The position numbers and the translations under genes are program-made. Under the pieces are notes generated by a model. It was given only the letters and a program-made list of their open reading frames with translations, had not been told where the DNA came from and did not search any database. Shown here piece after piece: positions 8,871-20,100 of a stretch of 28,109 nt of DNA. The DNA is from Saprolegnia diclina VS20 (Eukaryota > Oomycota > Saprolegniomycetes > Saprolegniales > Saprolegniaceae). The stretch is taken from NCBI RefSeq assembly GCF_000281045.1, contig NW_008246072.1, forward strand, positions 852,177 to 880,285. The letters are read 5' to 3'. Each line of letters begins with the position of its first letter. Position 1 is the first letter of the stretch.

Positions 8871-9878
8871 TCTCTTCCGCTTCGAGTCGGTGGAATCTCA
8901 ATTGAGACGGGAAAGTCGACCAGGTGCGCCAACTCAGAACCATATTGCCCATCATATACAAACACCAAGGTAGTTCGACAAAGCAACGCTGCTGTCACAG
9001 AACGCGGCCGTGACCAACTCCATGTGGGTTGAAGGAACCACAGAGTTCGGAGCGCTGCCGACATGCACACGAAGATGAAGAGGACGATGGAGACGACGAG
9101 GAAGTAGGGAAGAAGTCACGGAGCAGGAGCCCGCATGCGCCACAAGGAGCTCTGCGGACCGACGCGCCGGATCAGGTTCAACGGCGCCGTCTATCGTAGT
9201 TCGAAGTCGCCTGCGTGTCATTGGCAACACGTCGTCTGCCTCTGCAGAACGCTGTTATAGGAGGTCATTTACGTTGATAACGATGATGAAGGGCCAACGT
9301 GAGTGCTGCGTGTGTAAGCGAAGAAGCGTCGGTGACGCGCTTCGAAGCGGCCCCTGTGGGCAGCTGCTGCAAAGCGGCAGAGGGCGTGATGTGCGTTTTG
9401 TCTTCGAACTTCGATGATTTAGCAACGGCAACTGCAATGTGTTATAACACATAGACGCGGTGTCGATTGTGGCACCGTGCCACGTTGCCAAGATCGCACG
9501 CGCTTGTGGAAGCGAACCTCGTCAGACAACGATACTATGCTAGATACCAGTATCACTGACCCCGCTTCTCAGATATGGTTGGCGCCTGAGTCGTGCAGCT
9601 TGAGTACATGTAGTTGCCTCTCGCTGTGTTGTTGAATCCTTGAGCCTCTCCAAGCAATTGAGTTGAAGGTCGTCCGTTGACACGGCGCAGTCAGGTGAAG
9701 TTGATGAAGGCTGGTCTTCACCATGACCAAGCGATAAAGCGTGCAGTACTTGATGCGTCCCGTTGTGTGTATGTGGGCTCGTGGGTGAAGCGTCGCGATC
9801 TTGTGAAAACATTTTGTTATAACTGGAGCGCTGTGATTGGCCACAGTTTTCACCATTGGCAACCAGCGGTGCAGGATC
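8871..9878. other. Intergenic region between divergent genes
   Basis: This is about 1 kb between the mucin-like gene (minus) and the RS-protein gene (plus), so it presumably carries both promoters. It contains a 16-bp perfect palindrome (9437-9452) and a GTGGCAC/GTGCCAC inverted repeat near 9470. Open frames on both strands are short and unrecognisable. Confidence 0.5.
9437..9452. promoter_or_regulatory. 16-bp perfect palindrome
   Basis: ATGTGTTATAACACAT is its own reverse complement. It lies about 430 bp upstream of the RS-protein start, and the core TGTTATAAC recurs near 9815. It is a possible dimer-binding site; function is unproven. Confidence 0.3.
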
Positions 9879-10441
9879 ATGCCACGCTCACCAGGTAGAC
9901 TATCGCCGCATGAGGAATAGGATCTAAAGGAGACAGCTATGCTATTGCGCCCTTCCTACTGCGTCCATCCAATGTAGCCGACCACCGAGGACGAGCCTCC
10001 GAGCGCCGGGCCTCGCGTTCGCGTGACCGCTCGTCGCGCCGGCATCGGTCGGCGTCCCGCAGCCCGAGCCGTCGATCGTTCCGCTCGCCGTCGCAGTCGT
10101 CTCGCCACTCGCGCAGCTCAGAGCCCAAGCACCGCCGATCGACATCGCGGTCGCCGGCGCGCAAACGCTCTCGCCGATCTTCGTCGAGCAGTAGCAGCAG
10201 CGACGACCACTCCAAGTCGTCGCGCCGTGCCAAGGCCAAGAAAGCCAAGAAGGCCAAGAAGGCCAAGAAGGCCAAGAAGCACCGCAAGCGCGATGAGTCA
10301 TCCTCGTCCGACTCGGAGACAGAGCGCAGCGTCATTTCTGGTAAGAAGATCAAGCGCAAGATCGCCATGACGGCCCTCGACAAGAAGAACCAGCAAAAGC
10401 GCCAGGACTTGCTCAAGCTCTACAACGACATGTACGACTAA
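9879..10441 (+). CDS. Small arginine/serine-rich (RS) protein, splicing-factor-like
   Basis: Two exons (9879-9894 and 9978-10441) give 159 residues. The large second exon has no in-frame ATG after the upstream stop at 9911. A 16-nt first exon ending in a GT donor supplies ATG and joins in phase to the acceptor at 9976-9977. The first two thirds are RS/SR dipeptides with a poly-Ser run. Five AKK units follow (10235-10279), then an acidic-Ser stretch DESSSSDSETE and a conserved-looking C-terminus KKNQQKRQDLLKLYNDMYD. RS domains typically act in pre-mRNA splicing and localise to nuclear speckles. I do not recognise the exact family. No RRM is present. The 83-bp intron is the longest modelled in the window. 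The gene converges on the RING gene with only 47 bp between stops. Confidence 0.7.
10235..10279 (+). repeat. 9-bp coding repeat (Ala-Lys-Lys x5)
   Basis: Five in-frame GCCAAGAAR units encode AKK repeats inside the RS-protein gene, a likely site of repeat-number variation. Confidence 0.9.
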
Positions 10442-10488
10442 CATCATATATTGTCATTGTCGCTGCATCCATTGAACTCTACAATGGC

Positions 10489-11630
10489 TCATGCGGCGTG
10501 CCCAAACGTGGACAACATGTCGGTGATCTCGTGGCGGTCCACAGGGCAAGTGGCGACGCGAACAGCGCAGGCGCCGCAGAGGACGCGGTGGCGGCACGGC
10601 AGCAGCACAATCGAGACCGGCTCCGAGTAGCAAACGATGCAGAGGTCCGACCGCGCTTCCATGGCCGCTCGGTACTGCGCCTTGAGCCCGTCGCGGACCT
10701 AATGCAGCAAATGATGTGTATAGCATTTTAGAAGAGGGTGTACGCTGCACAGGCTGGCTTCGAGCGTCGCTTCGAGCGCCTCGAGGTCGTCAAAGGATAG
10801 GTCCGGCACGTTCTTGCCGCGCAGGCGTTGGTTGTCTTTTGTTGTCGCCGCGAGCTCGACGCGGAGGCCATTGAGCCGCTGTTTGAGCGTCACGTAGCCT
10901 CTGCGACTCGGCAATAAGATCTATGTGCGTCGAGTGGGATGTACATACTCGGAGGTGACGCGTGTGCGCTCGTTGGCCAGCGCCAGCCGCTTCTCCATCT
11001 TGGTGGCCAGATCAACGTGGTACTGGACACGGGCTTCCGCGTGGTCGAGTTGTTGCTGCAATTGAAGTACAATCAGCGCGTGGCGCTCGATCTCTCTACA
11101 CACAGTGTCATGTAAAGGAGACGGGCGGTGCGTACTTTGATTTCTGGGCGATGGCCTGCGTGAGGGCCATGTTGCGCACGAGGCATTCCTGAAGACGCTG
11201 CTGCGGTGTCGGCGGTTGCTTCTACTTGGCAGATCGTACTGTGTCTGTATCAGTTGGGCGAGTCGACTCACCGATGGCGGGCGGGCTAGCGGTTCCGGCT
11301 CGGGCTCGACCTCGGAACACGGCACATCAGCACCAGGTGCCGTCATGCTTACGGGCAATGCGCTTGGTAGCGAGTGGGATCGCCGCCGTTGTGTGCCGCA
11401 CGGGCGGCGCAGCGCTGGACCTAGCATCCATGGGCTTCTTCTCGGCTAGAAGAAGTGGGTAGTAGCGTACGAGGCTGCGGATACCAGCTCTGGTGGGCGT
11501 CGGCGAGGAGACGAAAGTTGTAGCCGGCTGACGTGGCCCCTGTGTTCATACGGAGTAGCTCCAAGACCGTGCTGCTCGCGTCTTGCTCGTCAAACGTCAG
11601 CTCAATGTCGTCGAGATCGATGCTATCCAT
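10489..11630 (-). CDS. Coiled-coil RING-finger protein, putative E3 ubiquitin ligase
   Basis: Six exons (11630-11471, 11420-11272, 11221-11136, 11095-10949, 10900-10744, 10698-10489) join in frame to 302 residues. The N-terminus is acidic (MDSIDLDDIELTFDEQD), then a basic and Pro/Glu-rich linker. A coiled coil covers roughly 130-230 (ERHALIVLQLQQQLDHAEAR, then ALANERTRVTSE and KQRLNGLRVELAATT). A C-terminal RING-HC follows: C253-x2-C256, C268-x-H270, C274-x2-C277, C284 and, in the last position, Asp287 instead of Cys. RING proteins recruit E2 enzymes to transfer ubiquitin; the coiled coil may dimerise the protein or bind substrate. Each intron was placed by frame agreement; the third is only 40 bp. 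The start is an ATG giving an uninterrupted first exon. Confidence 0.75.
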
Positions 11631-11730
11631 TGCGACGATAATCGCGCACTGGCGGTATAATGTGTCGTTTCAAGCATGTGGTGCTGCCACGTGTCATTAT
11701 CCGGATGATTGTGCAATCGTGTTGGCTAAA

Positions 11731-12882
11731 TTATCGATGTCGGCGCTGCTGAAGCTTTTGCCGCAGGAGGCGCAACTTGGTCGGGTCCACACGCGACACC
11801 GCAGCATGATTTACTGTACGCGGTGGCAAGGGTACCCTTGTTGGTGGTTTGCTTGGGGCGGGAGGGTCGTCGAGGGTGGCGTCACCCCCGCCTTTGGAGC
11901 CGTTGGTGATAAACGAGAGGCGATCGAGGCACCACTGGTGGAGGCTTCGAGCCCACTCGTCCGGCACCGTTTTGCAAACGTTGACAAGGGCCTCGTAGCG
12001 TCGTACGACGTTGAAGTGCGGGATCACCAAGCTTAATTTGCGCAAGCAAAGCGGACATAGCGCCAGCGTGGGCTGACTACAGTGTTGCGAGACGCAGTGG
12101 TAGAGGCCGCAGGGCTGAATCCCCACAAGGCTCAAGAACGCACCAAGGAGACGCTAGCATCGATGGCCAATTCACAAAAATTCTCTCAACAGATCACTGC
12201 AACAGTACCTCGATCGTTGGCGCGTTCAACGCCGGCGATGGCAGCGTCAGGAGATGGACGGGCTTGCCCGCGGAACTACAAGTCGTCATCGACGGCACCA
12301 GTGCGCGGTCCTGTCTACATTCCCGGGTCGTTTCAGCGCACAAAGCGGCGATGTACTACCCTCGAAGCGGTAGCGTTGTGAGGATGATGAGGCCAGCCGC
12401 TTGTGCTGGTAGCTGGCGGTGGGCAATCTCCATGACGTTTGCAATATGCACGGCTCTGCACCACATACAATGCAAATTGAGCTCTGAGCTTAGGACACGT
12501 ACGCCGCGCTGCCAGGTATGGGCTGCAATAAAAGGTGGCGACGGGAGGCTGCGAACGCTGGGATCGCGAGCGATTGGAGGCTGCCAAGGTCGAAGAAGGC
12601 GGCAAGGAATGGAAGGTACAGCTCATCCAGCAGTGGTATATCGATGCTAGCAAGGTAGAGGGCGTGTTGTAGCCGGTCTCCACTACCGTGTATATCGTAG
12701 CTCTCGATTTCGATCCGGCGAGGCAAGTACCTCAATGGCGCATTCGTCGCCACAAAGTCTGGCACCGACTGCGTACCTGGTATCAGATCGACACGCTCCA
12801 TGTAGAGGTCGGGTTCGAGCGCGCGCTTGAGCTCTCTCGAGGCGGGCGGCTTCCCCAAGAGCCGTCGGAGCTCTGCGTCCAT
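11731..12882 (-). CDS. Archaemetzincin-like protein lacking the catalytic HExxH motif
   Basis: Four exons (12882-12503, 12455-12360, 12314-12209, 12153-11731) give 334 residues. Similarity to archaemetzincins (AMZ) rests on the central LPFLAAFFDLGSLQSLAIP and RQLPAQAAGLIILT regions and on a C-terminal block of GLYHC, C219, LCPLCLRKL and VVRRYEALVNVC. Family proteases carry HExxHxxGxxHC-x4-C...CxxC, with one catalytic and one structural zinc. Here the aligned positions are L203, V204 and Q207 in place of His, Glu and His. G210, H213, C214, C219, C227 and C230 remain, but C219-C227 are closer together than usual. So the protein should lack protease activity yet may keep the four-cysteine zinc site. 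No HE codon pair occurs in any frame of the nearby introns. The tail after about 280 is basic and Pro-rich. Family assignment is from memory of motifs. Confidence 0.55.
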
Positions 12883-12971
12883 ACAACTGCACTCTTTCTG
12901 AAACCGAAGACCGTGTTGCCTTTCGTATCCTCGTTCTACTTCTACCAGTTCTACGCAACTGTAGTCTTCAA

Positions 12972-13589
12972 CTAGGGCAGTTTGCTGTGAAAGCAAATCG
13001 CAACCCCCAATAGGACACACGTCATGCCGGCGTAGGTATCTACGAGGGTGTCAGCATTTCACGCACGAGCCTTCACGTACACAGCGGGTTCTTGGGCGTC
13101 TCGCCGAGGAGGCGGCTCGTGAGCGCTGTAAAGACAAACGTAAACGAATTGCAAATGGGCACGGCCATCGAGATATCTAGCTGGCTGTCAACACCGGAGA
13201 TGAGGACGCCGACGCACCGGACGAGCCAAGAAAGTACACGAAGGCAATCGAGCCGCTCTGGTTGAGGGCGAATGGAATGATGAACTAGCGTAAACCATGA
13301 GCGTCATGGATGATGCTCGCAAATAGGGAGAGACCTTCCAGTTGGTGAGCGTGCAGTAGAACTCGTACATGTACTCGCGCAGCGCGTTGCTTTGGCGGGT
13401 GTAGACGGCGCCGCCGCTCTCTACAGCCGCGTTTTCGCCTACTTAGCCGCCGAGAGCATGGGCCTACCTTGCTTGAGCAGCGGGTTGGTGCAGCCCCAGA
13501 GCGCACCCACGAGCAAGAACGAGAGCAGCGTGTCTAGCAGCCGAGCATGAGCACCTCGACGCCATCGCACCGCCGCCCGTACCGAGCAT
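12972..13589 (-). CDS. TMEM234: TMEM234 (UPF0546) family small membrane protein
   Basis: Six exons (13589-13583, 13533-13468, 13420-13335, 13284-13218, 13176-13081, 13039-12972) encode 129 residues. Family hallmarks appear in order: GALWGCTNPLLKQG in the first span, LTNWKFIIPFALNQSGS, DISMAVPICNSFTFVFTAL, RLLGE, and a last span MTCVLLGVAICF. About four membrane segments are expected, as in the family. The fold resembles half of an EamA/DMT transporter, but the function of TMEM234 is poorly known. The first exon is only 7 nt (ATG CTC G); without it the second exon has no in-frame ATG. Introns are 41-50 bp. The next gene starts 90 bp downstream on the same strand. Confidence 0.85.
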
Positions 13590-13837
13590 GGCAAGATTCA
13601 AGACTTGTGAAACTCAATGGGCAATATCGTTTCTCAGAGGTTTTGGCTCATTCCACGCAACCGCATCTTGCGCATCTTCCCTCGTGGGCGTGTGGGATGC
13701 TGCGCCGAGCTTCAAAGATTCTGACGCTGCAAGACGATAGCTCTGGGCAACGTGCTAGCTAGCTCACGCCTCAAATTACGAGGCCAACTCCGTGTTTACA
13801 TCACTGACGGTGTTCATGTTGCGCAAGACGCAGTAGC

Positions 13838-14516
13838 CTACTGGATCGTCGTGCCGAGAAGGCGAATGAAGGCGGCGCAGAGGGCGGGGTGGCCGGGCCA
13901 CGCCGGTGACGTCACGAGGTTGCCGTCGACGCACGCTTCGTCGGCCTTCTTGCCGACCCACGACGCGCCGGCAATGATGCAGTCGATTTCGAGGGCCGGG
14001 TACGCTGTGCACTGGCGGCCCTTGAGCAAGCCAGCAGCCGCGAGGATCTGCGGGCCATGGCAGATGCTTGCGATCGGCTTGTTGCGGGCACCTATATGGT
14101 GTAAATCGTATCGTCATGGCGCATGGGATTAGGATGCCGCACCAAAGTGCTGGACGATCGCTACGACACGCGGGTTCATGCGAAGGTACTCGGGCGCCCG
14201 GCCGCCCGGGATGTAGATGCCGTCGTAGCGCTCCAAGGCCGCGTCCGTCACCTACGTCCGCGCATGAGCCAGCCATGTGCAGAGAACGTAGTACGTCGTC
14301 AAAGGCCAAGTTGACGACAAAGTTGTGACCGCGCTTCTCCGAGTAGGTCTGGTCGCCTTCAAAATCGTGGACGCACGTCTTGACAAAGTCGCCGGCCTTC
14401 TTGCCGGGGCAGATCGCATGGACCGTGTATCCGAGCGTGAGGAACGTCTGGAATGGCACCATGGCCTCATAGTCCTCGACGTAGTCGCCGACAAGGATCA
14501 AGATTGTCTTGGGCAT
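13838..14516 (-). CDS. DJ-1/PfpI superfamily protein (plant DJ-1D/YLS5-like)
   Basis: Three exons (14516-14295, 14251-14143, 14091-13838) give 194 residues. The sequence shows [20 protein letters not shown] with the conserved acidic residue (Glu17), a [15 protein letters not shown] segment, [11 protein letters not shown], and a nucleophile elbow ASICHG with Cys121 as catalytic or redox residue, followed by a C-terminal [14 protein letters not shown]. Relatives include glyoxalase III/deglycase-like and protease-like enzymes of the PfpI branch, often stress-related. The single-domain length fits PfpI; plant DJ-1D proteins carry two copies. An in-frame ATG at 14615 would add 33 hydrophilic residues; 14516 was chosen because family members begin there. 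A cytosolic location is likely with this start. Confidence 0.88.
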
Positions 14517-15072
14517 GCTGCTCCGAATGTGGTCGTTGCGTTCTGACGCCACGCTGGCTTCAGATTCGCGAGTAGCCAGATTGCGCTTGATTGCGCTAAC
14601 TTCAAGATGGCGCATGCTGTATGGCCCATCGCCCTCTTATTCTCGGGCTATCAGCAGCAAACATGACACATGATGCCAACGCGGTCAACATGGCGAGTTG
14701 TCGGTGCTTGCACCGTGGTCCAACGTCGCCCTTCGCATAGACGTCGCAGGTCGTGCATCCATGGCGACGGGCGTGACCAACGCGCATGCGTAACATTGCC
14801 TGCAAGCGCCATGTCCCATGCCAAGGCAAGGCCAGGCTGCCATGGCCATCCGCGCTGACGACTGCGCGGTCGCCGGTCGTGCCGGACGGCTCTTGGAAAG
14901 ATACCACATTGCGCCGCTCTCGCGGGGCGCGTGGATTGGCCAAAAGTCAAATCATGACCCGAAACACGCGTTGTGATTCGCGGATAAAAATGGCAGTGGC
15001 CAATGGCATCTAGGTTCCAAATTTTGTTCAGAGTGCAGGCTGTTCTCAATCCGCAGTTCGCCCCGTCCGCCC
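14517..15072. other. Divergent intergenic region (DJ-1-like / Aster-like)
   Basis: This holds the 5' flanks of two divergent genes, including the optional 33-codon N-terminal extension of the DJ-1-like gene (14517-14615). Other open frames are Arg/Ala-rich shadows without family resemblance. No motif stands out. Confidence 0.5.
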
Positions 15073-17000
15073 ATGGTGCATGTGGTCTCGCCCCGCGGCG
15101 CGCCGGCGTCGCCGGCCGCGTCGACCAAGTCGTCGTCGTCCATCAATGGCAGCCAGGGCTCCAAGTCGCACTCGAGCTCCGAAGAGAGCCTCGTGGACGT
15201 GGCGCCCGTGATCGACGAGGTGCGCGACGATATCATCTGCGCGATCTTCAACCTGCCCGCGTCCACAATCTTCTACCCTGGTGGGCCTAGCTCAGCATCC
15301 ACCGCACTGGCTCATGCACGCGCGTAGACTACTCGTGCGCGCTTGTCGCGACGCTCGCCTTCCAAGGTCGCATGTACCCCGCGAACGACAGCGTATGCTT
15401 TTACTCGAACTTTCTTGGCAAAGAGACCAAGCTCGTGATCGCATACGAGACGATCACGGAGCTCGCCAAGACGACGACAATGTTTTCCAACGCGTTTTGC
15501 CTCAAGACAGCGGCGAGAGAGTACACGTTCACGTCCTTTTGGGGTACCAACCGGTAGGCGTGGCCAGGCGCACGCGATACCAGTGCTGACACAGCCATGT
15601 AGGGACCAGTGCTACGACCTGCTGACGTCGCTGCGCAACAAGGCGCTGGGCATTACGATGACAACGATTACAGCACCGCCGTCCGTGGCTAGCCCTACGA
15701 GCGAAGTGGCACCAGTTGCGACGCCGCCGTCGCCAGCGGCGCCGGCCCCCACCGATCCTGTGCCAGCACTCGACGCCCCGATTCCAACCATGTCGAGCGA
15801 TCCGGCGCCCATGAACGACATCATGAAGTACACATTTCCGATACCTGTCGAGACATTTGTTGAGAATTTCTTCACGGACGAACCCATCTTTGGCCTCGTC
15901 GAGTTCAACCGGTGCGTCCGCTTGATGGCTCTGGAGGCTCAAGTCCGTGGCTGTAGACGCAAGGGCGCGACGGAGCTCAAGTGCGATCTCTGGAGCGAGC
16001 ACCCAGACGACGCCAGCTTGGGTACACGAGTGATCGAGTGCATAACTCGATTTGATGCAACAACCGTAGGGCTCACGCGCACGGCCAGCTTTGTCTTGCC
16101 GGTCGATGCGCCGATTGGTCCAAAGAGCACTCGTGTCCACGTCGTACGTCCATATCCCTCTCTCTTGCCCCCACGTATGGACAACTAGACCCAAATCCGT
16201 CGACCGCTCGACCACGGCGGCTACCTTTTTGACACGTCGACCAAGCTCGCGGACATCCCGTACAGCGACTGCTTCCTCGTCGAAGACCGGTGGATTTTGC
16301 GCAAGATCTCAGAGACATCGTGCGAGCTCTGCGTGCAGCTGCGGGTATCGAAGCGGGGGCCATTTGCAGCATACACACATCAAGTCTGTAGGTGGTGTTT
16401 CTCAAGAGCACCATGTGGCGGGGCATCATCGAGTCCCGCGCCAAGTCCGAGTGCAAACTCAAGTTGCTCGAGTGGATCGAGATGGCCAACCAAGCCATGT
16501 CCACGGACGGGCTCCCGCCGTACCCGCCAGGGTCCCGCCTCCCGTCGCCCCGCAAGCTGCCGTCGCCCAAACGCCCGGTGTCGCCCCGGCGAAAGGCATC
16601 GACCAAACCCAAGCCGGCCGCGATCGACGTCAAGCCAGCAACCACCGCCACGACAGTTGCCACCGCCGTCCGCCGCACCGTCGCGCTCAAGCGCAACAAC
16701 ATCATGCCCATCTGTACGTCTCTTGTTCGCTGGAGCACAAGGGCGCATGTGCGATATATGCTAGTGTTTCCATGGCTCGTCGTCATCTTCCTCGCCGTAT
16801 ACGTCTACCGCGTCCACAGCACGCTCTCGACGATGGAAGCCACGATGGAGAGCCAACAGCGCGTCCTCGAGCAGCTCGTCCAGACACTCGGCCAGGTGCA
16901 GTCGTCGCTCGGCGCCAAGGCGATGCCAATCGAGATCCCTGATAGCGTATACGGGCGACCTGGTACAGGGATCCATGCTTCCGGTATCACACTTCAATAA
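15073..17000 (+). CDS. GRAM-VASt-transmembrane protein, Aster/Lam-type sterol transfer protein
   Basis: Seven exons (15073-15280, 15328-15553, 15603-15911, 15957-16143, 16189-16344, 16392-16713, 16765-17000) join in frame to 547 residues. A Ser-rich N-terminus precedes a GRAM domain (about 55-165: FNLPASTIFYPDYSCAL, RMYPANDSVCFYSNFLG, TFTSFWGTNR). After a Pro/Ala linker comes a VASt domain (about 217-395: TFPIPVETFVENFF, GPKSTRV, KLADIPYSDCFLVEDRW, VVFLKSTMWRGIIE). A basic linker leads to one membrane span (about 470-486, FPWLVVIFLAVYVY) and a terminal coiled coil. Aster/GRAMD1 and yeast Lam proteins sit in the ER and move sterol at plasma-membrane contacts: GRAM binds plasma-membrane lipid, VASt holds sterol. 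Saprolegnian-type oomycetes make sterols, so the role is plausible. Introns of 45 and 51 bp are divisible by three and stop-free, so retention is possible. Confidence 0.9.
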
Positions 17001-17192
17001 CATCGTGCTTCATTGTCTCGCGATCCGTTCATATGCTTTGCACGGGCGGCTCTCGTGGGTTGGGACGAGCGGGCGTAGGCGCATATGCCATCGGTCATTA
17101 GTGGTACCGACGACGGCTCTGCGTGCGGAACCTACCCCTACGTGTGCTTTGTCACCTGAACTAGATGGTCGATGTTAGAATACTCTTGAGGC

Positions 17193-20100
17193 TCAAGCGT
17201 TCGTAGTGGTAGGCGGCAGCAACGAAGCCTCGAGCTGCTGGAGTAGTCTCCTACATACGACCTATTGCATCATATGTCGACATGACCAGGCCTACGTTGC
17301 ATCGGCCACGTTGGCGGCCGCTTCTGTCGCCAACACGCTTGTTCGCGGCGGCGCTGGCGACGACGGTGTGAGCTTGGCCCTACACCGGTCAGTACGTGCC
17401 TATGAATACGTTGCGTACTTGGTACTGGCGATCGACGACGCGAGGTGCGTGTGCGTGGCCTCGAGGGCGGAGAGCTGCTTGGCAAACGTACTTGGCATCA
17501 TCGCGCGTCGTCGCACCTCGATGCGGTTCATCATCTACGACATCATATTCTGCTCTTGGCACTGGCGTCGAGGCATGCCAAACCTCGTGCGAGGCCGTAA
17601 AGTCCGAGTCGATAGCGTCGGCAAACTGCTCAATGTCAGCAAGCCGCTTCCGCATGTCGTCAAGCTGCTGCTTCATCGACGAGAAGCGCGCAAGTCCGAC
17701 CGGTGCCTCGCTCGCTAGCGATGGCGTCTCACCCTCAACACTCGCCTCGCTTCTCGTCGTGTCGATCGGTGGTGCATCGGGCGCCGGTGGCGAGGCCGCC
17801 GTCGGTGCGGATCCCTCAGAGGGGCCCTCGACAGCGGTGACAGCCTCATAGGCGACAGCGAGTGTGTCGCGCGATGCCACAACCGGTGTCGGCGTCGACG
17901 GTGCTATATCCATAACGCGCAGGTACGTGGGTGCGGGCTGCTTGGACTGCAGCTGCACAAACACAGGGAACGGCGGCGGCTTTTTGACGGCAATGGGCTC
18001 GATAAAGCTCGTCGCTTCGGTCTGTGTACTGTCCACGTCAACGTCGTGACGCTCCGTGTTGGTCGCCGTCTCCTGCACCAAACGCGTCGGTGGCTCGACG
18101 ATGTCCTCGGCCTTTGCTGTTTGACTGCTGGCATCTTGGATCGGTGTCGCATCGGAAACTGCAGTCGGGAGGACGACGCGCGCACTACGCACATGCGGCT
18201 CAAACGTCTTTGGCCGTAACGGGACGCTGGTCATGCTTGCGGCCTTCCGCAGGAGCTTGAGATGGGCGGTCGACGGATCGTGGCCGCTAAATGTGAGCGG
18301 CTGCACGAGGGGCGGCGGCGGCACCATCGTGCGGGCGCGCTCGAGTGACCGAGGCACCGCGGCTGGCTCTCTACACCGCATGCATTGCTTCTCACACAGT
18401 GGCTATGGTGAAGACGCACCGAAGTTTGGCCTTTTGCAGCTGTAGAAGCTGGAGCACATTACGGGACGATTGCTTGGACGAGATGGGGGCTTGTGCAATG
18501 GCTTCGTTTTGTGGGCAACTCGGCGCTGCTTCGGAAGACGGTGGTCTCCCCAACGTCGAGCGCGAGCGCTTGGCAAGCGTCGCGGGTGGCGTCGGGAGTG
18601 CGGTGTCGGAACGCAGCTTCAAGAGCACGCGGGGAATTGCAGTCGAGTGGACTTGGGTTGCAGTGGTTGTCTGCGGCACCGCGTCGGTCGCGGTCGCCTG
18701 GCAGCTTGTCGCGATCGGCGGTGGTCTACTCGCTTGAACCAGTGTCTTGGTGGTGGCAACGACGTGGTGGGCGAGCGCGGTCTCCTGCGCGTGCAGCAGC
18801 TCGAGGACTTCCAAGCGCGAGATCGCATCCGAGTAGCTCTGCACGTCGTCGGCGCGATCTTCGATTATCGTGACGCGGCTCGGGCTGCTGTCGAGTCCCA
18901 TTTGCTGGCACAGATGCCAAAAGAGCGCGTCGCCACGAACCAGTCGCAGGGCGCCACCAACTGCCCCAAGCTGTCGCTCGAGAAGCGCTTGTTTGGTTTC
19001 TACGTAGTTGGACCCGATGCGAAGGTTGACTTCAGCTACGAGACGCTGCTCGCGCTTCGTCAGGCGTGTGGGAGCTATCGAGGATGCTCGGAGGTAGGCC
19101 AGAGCATGCGCCGTCTCCAACGGCGTCGACGTCCAAGAGAGGCTTTCGTGCAGCGCCGCCAGCTGCACGCTTCGACTGTCGGCGACCGAGAGGCCAAAGA
19201 TGTGGCAGTTCACTCGAACGACGTGCCAAATGCCACCCGGGAGCTTGGCGCGCAGCGAAATCGCGGCGGCGTCTCGCGCCACAGCAGCCCACACCGTCCA
19301 CACGACCGTCCGCGCAATCGTCGCCGCACATGGTGCATAGGTGGATGGCGCCGACGTTGTCAGGCCCAGCAGCGGCAAACTCGGTTGCAACAGCTTGGCC
19401 ACATGGTACAGCGGCGGCGCGCCTGTTCCGAGCAGCGCAAAGAGACAGGGCAGCCCGTGGTCGCTGGCCGCCAAGTGCGCGCGCACGGCATGGAGGCGCC
19501 GGACGACAAAGGCAGTCGCAGCCGCCTCGCGCGCACTGGCCACCGCAACACACGCACACTTGGTCGTATCCACCCGATAGGCAGCAAGGAACGGCGACGC
19601 AGTGTGCAGACCGTCGACGTCGGCGATCGCGCCGGTGACGTCAAGGTCCGAGAGCACTGGCAGTGTCCGGTACACGTGCAGGACGGTCGCCATGTACCGT
19701 GCGCAGACGACAAGGTGGAGCGAAGACCGCTCGGCGCAGAGGTCGCGGAGAAACGACTCAGTGCTCGCTGTTGTGAACGTTGCGCCCATCTGAAGTACGA
19801 AATGACACAGCGCTTCGAGCTTCGCCACGAGTTGAAGCGCTGCGGGGCGGGACCACTGGGCGACGGGGGGCAGCTCGGCCCACAAGGTCAGGGCCATGAG
19901 ATGCCGCCCGAGCAGCATGTGGGGTGTGAGCCCCAAGTAGTGCAATGCAAGGACACAGCCGAGTGCTTGCAGGTACGCAACATCGTGGGGCTGTTGCCGG
20001 AGCCAGGCCACGTCGGCGAGGCGACATGCAGCCGCGACGTCATAGCTACCAAGCGCTCTTGTGTGCGCCGGGTCGACATCCAAGGTCGCGAGGTACGCGG

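Noticed and set aside
8371-8973. Val/Gly-rich plus-strand frame of 200 codons
   Set aside because: It is the reverse complement of the Pro/Thr-rich mucin repeats; the low-complexity coding on the minus strand explains it.
12490-13020. Continuous frame joining the archaemetzincin-like first exon to upstream sequence
   Set aside because: The upstream part reads through the last exon of TMEM234 in another frame and begins with GTG; ATG 12882 is the likelier start.
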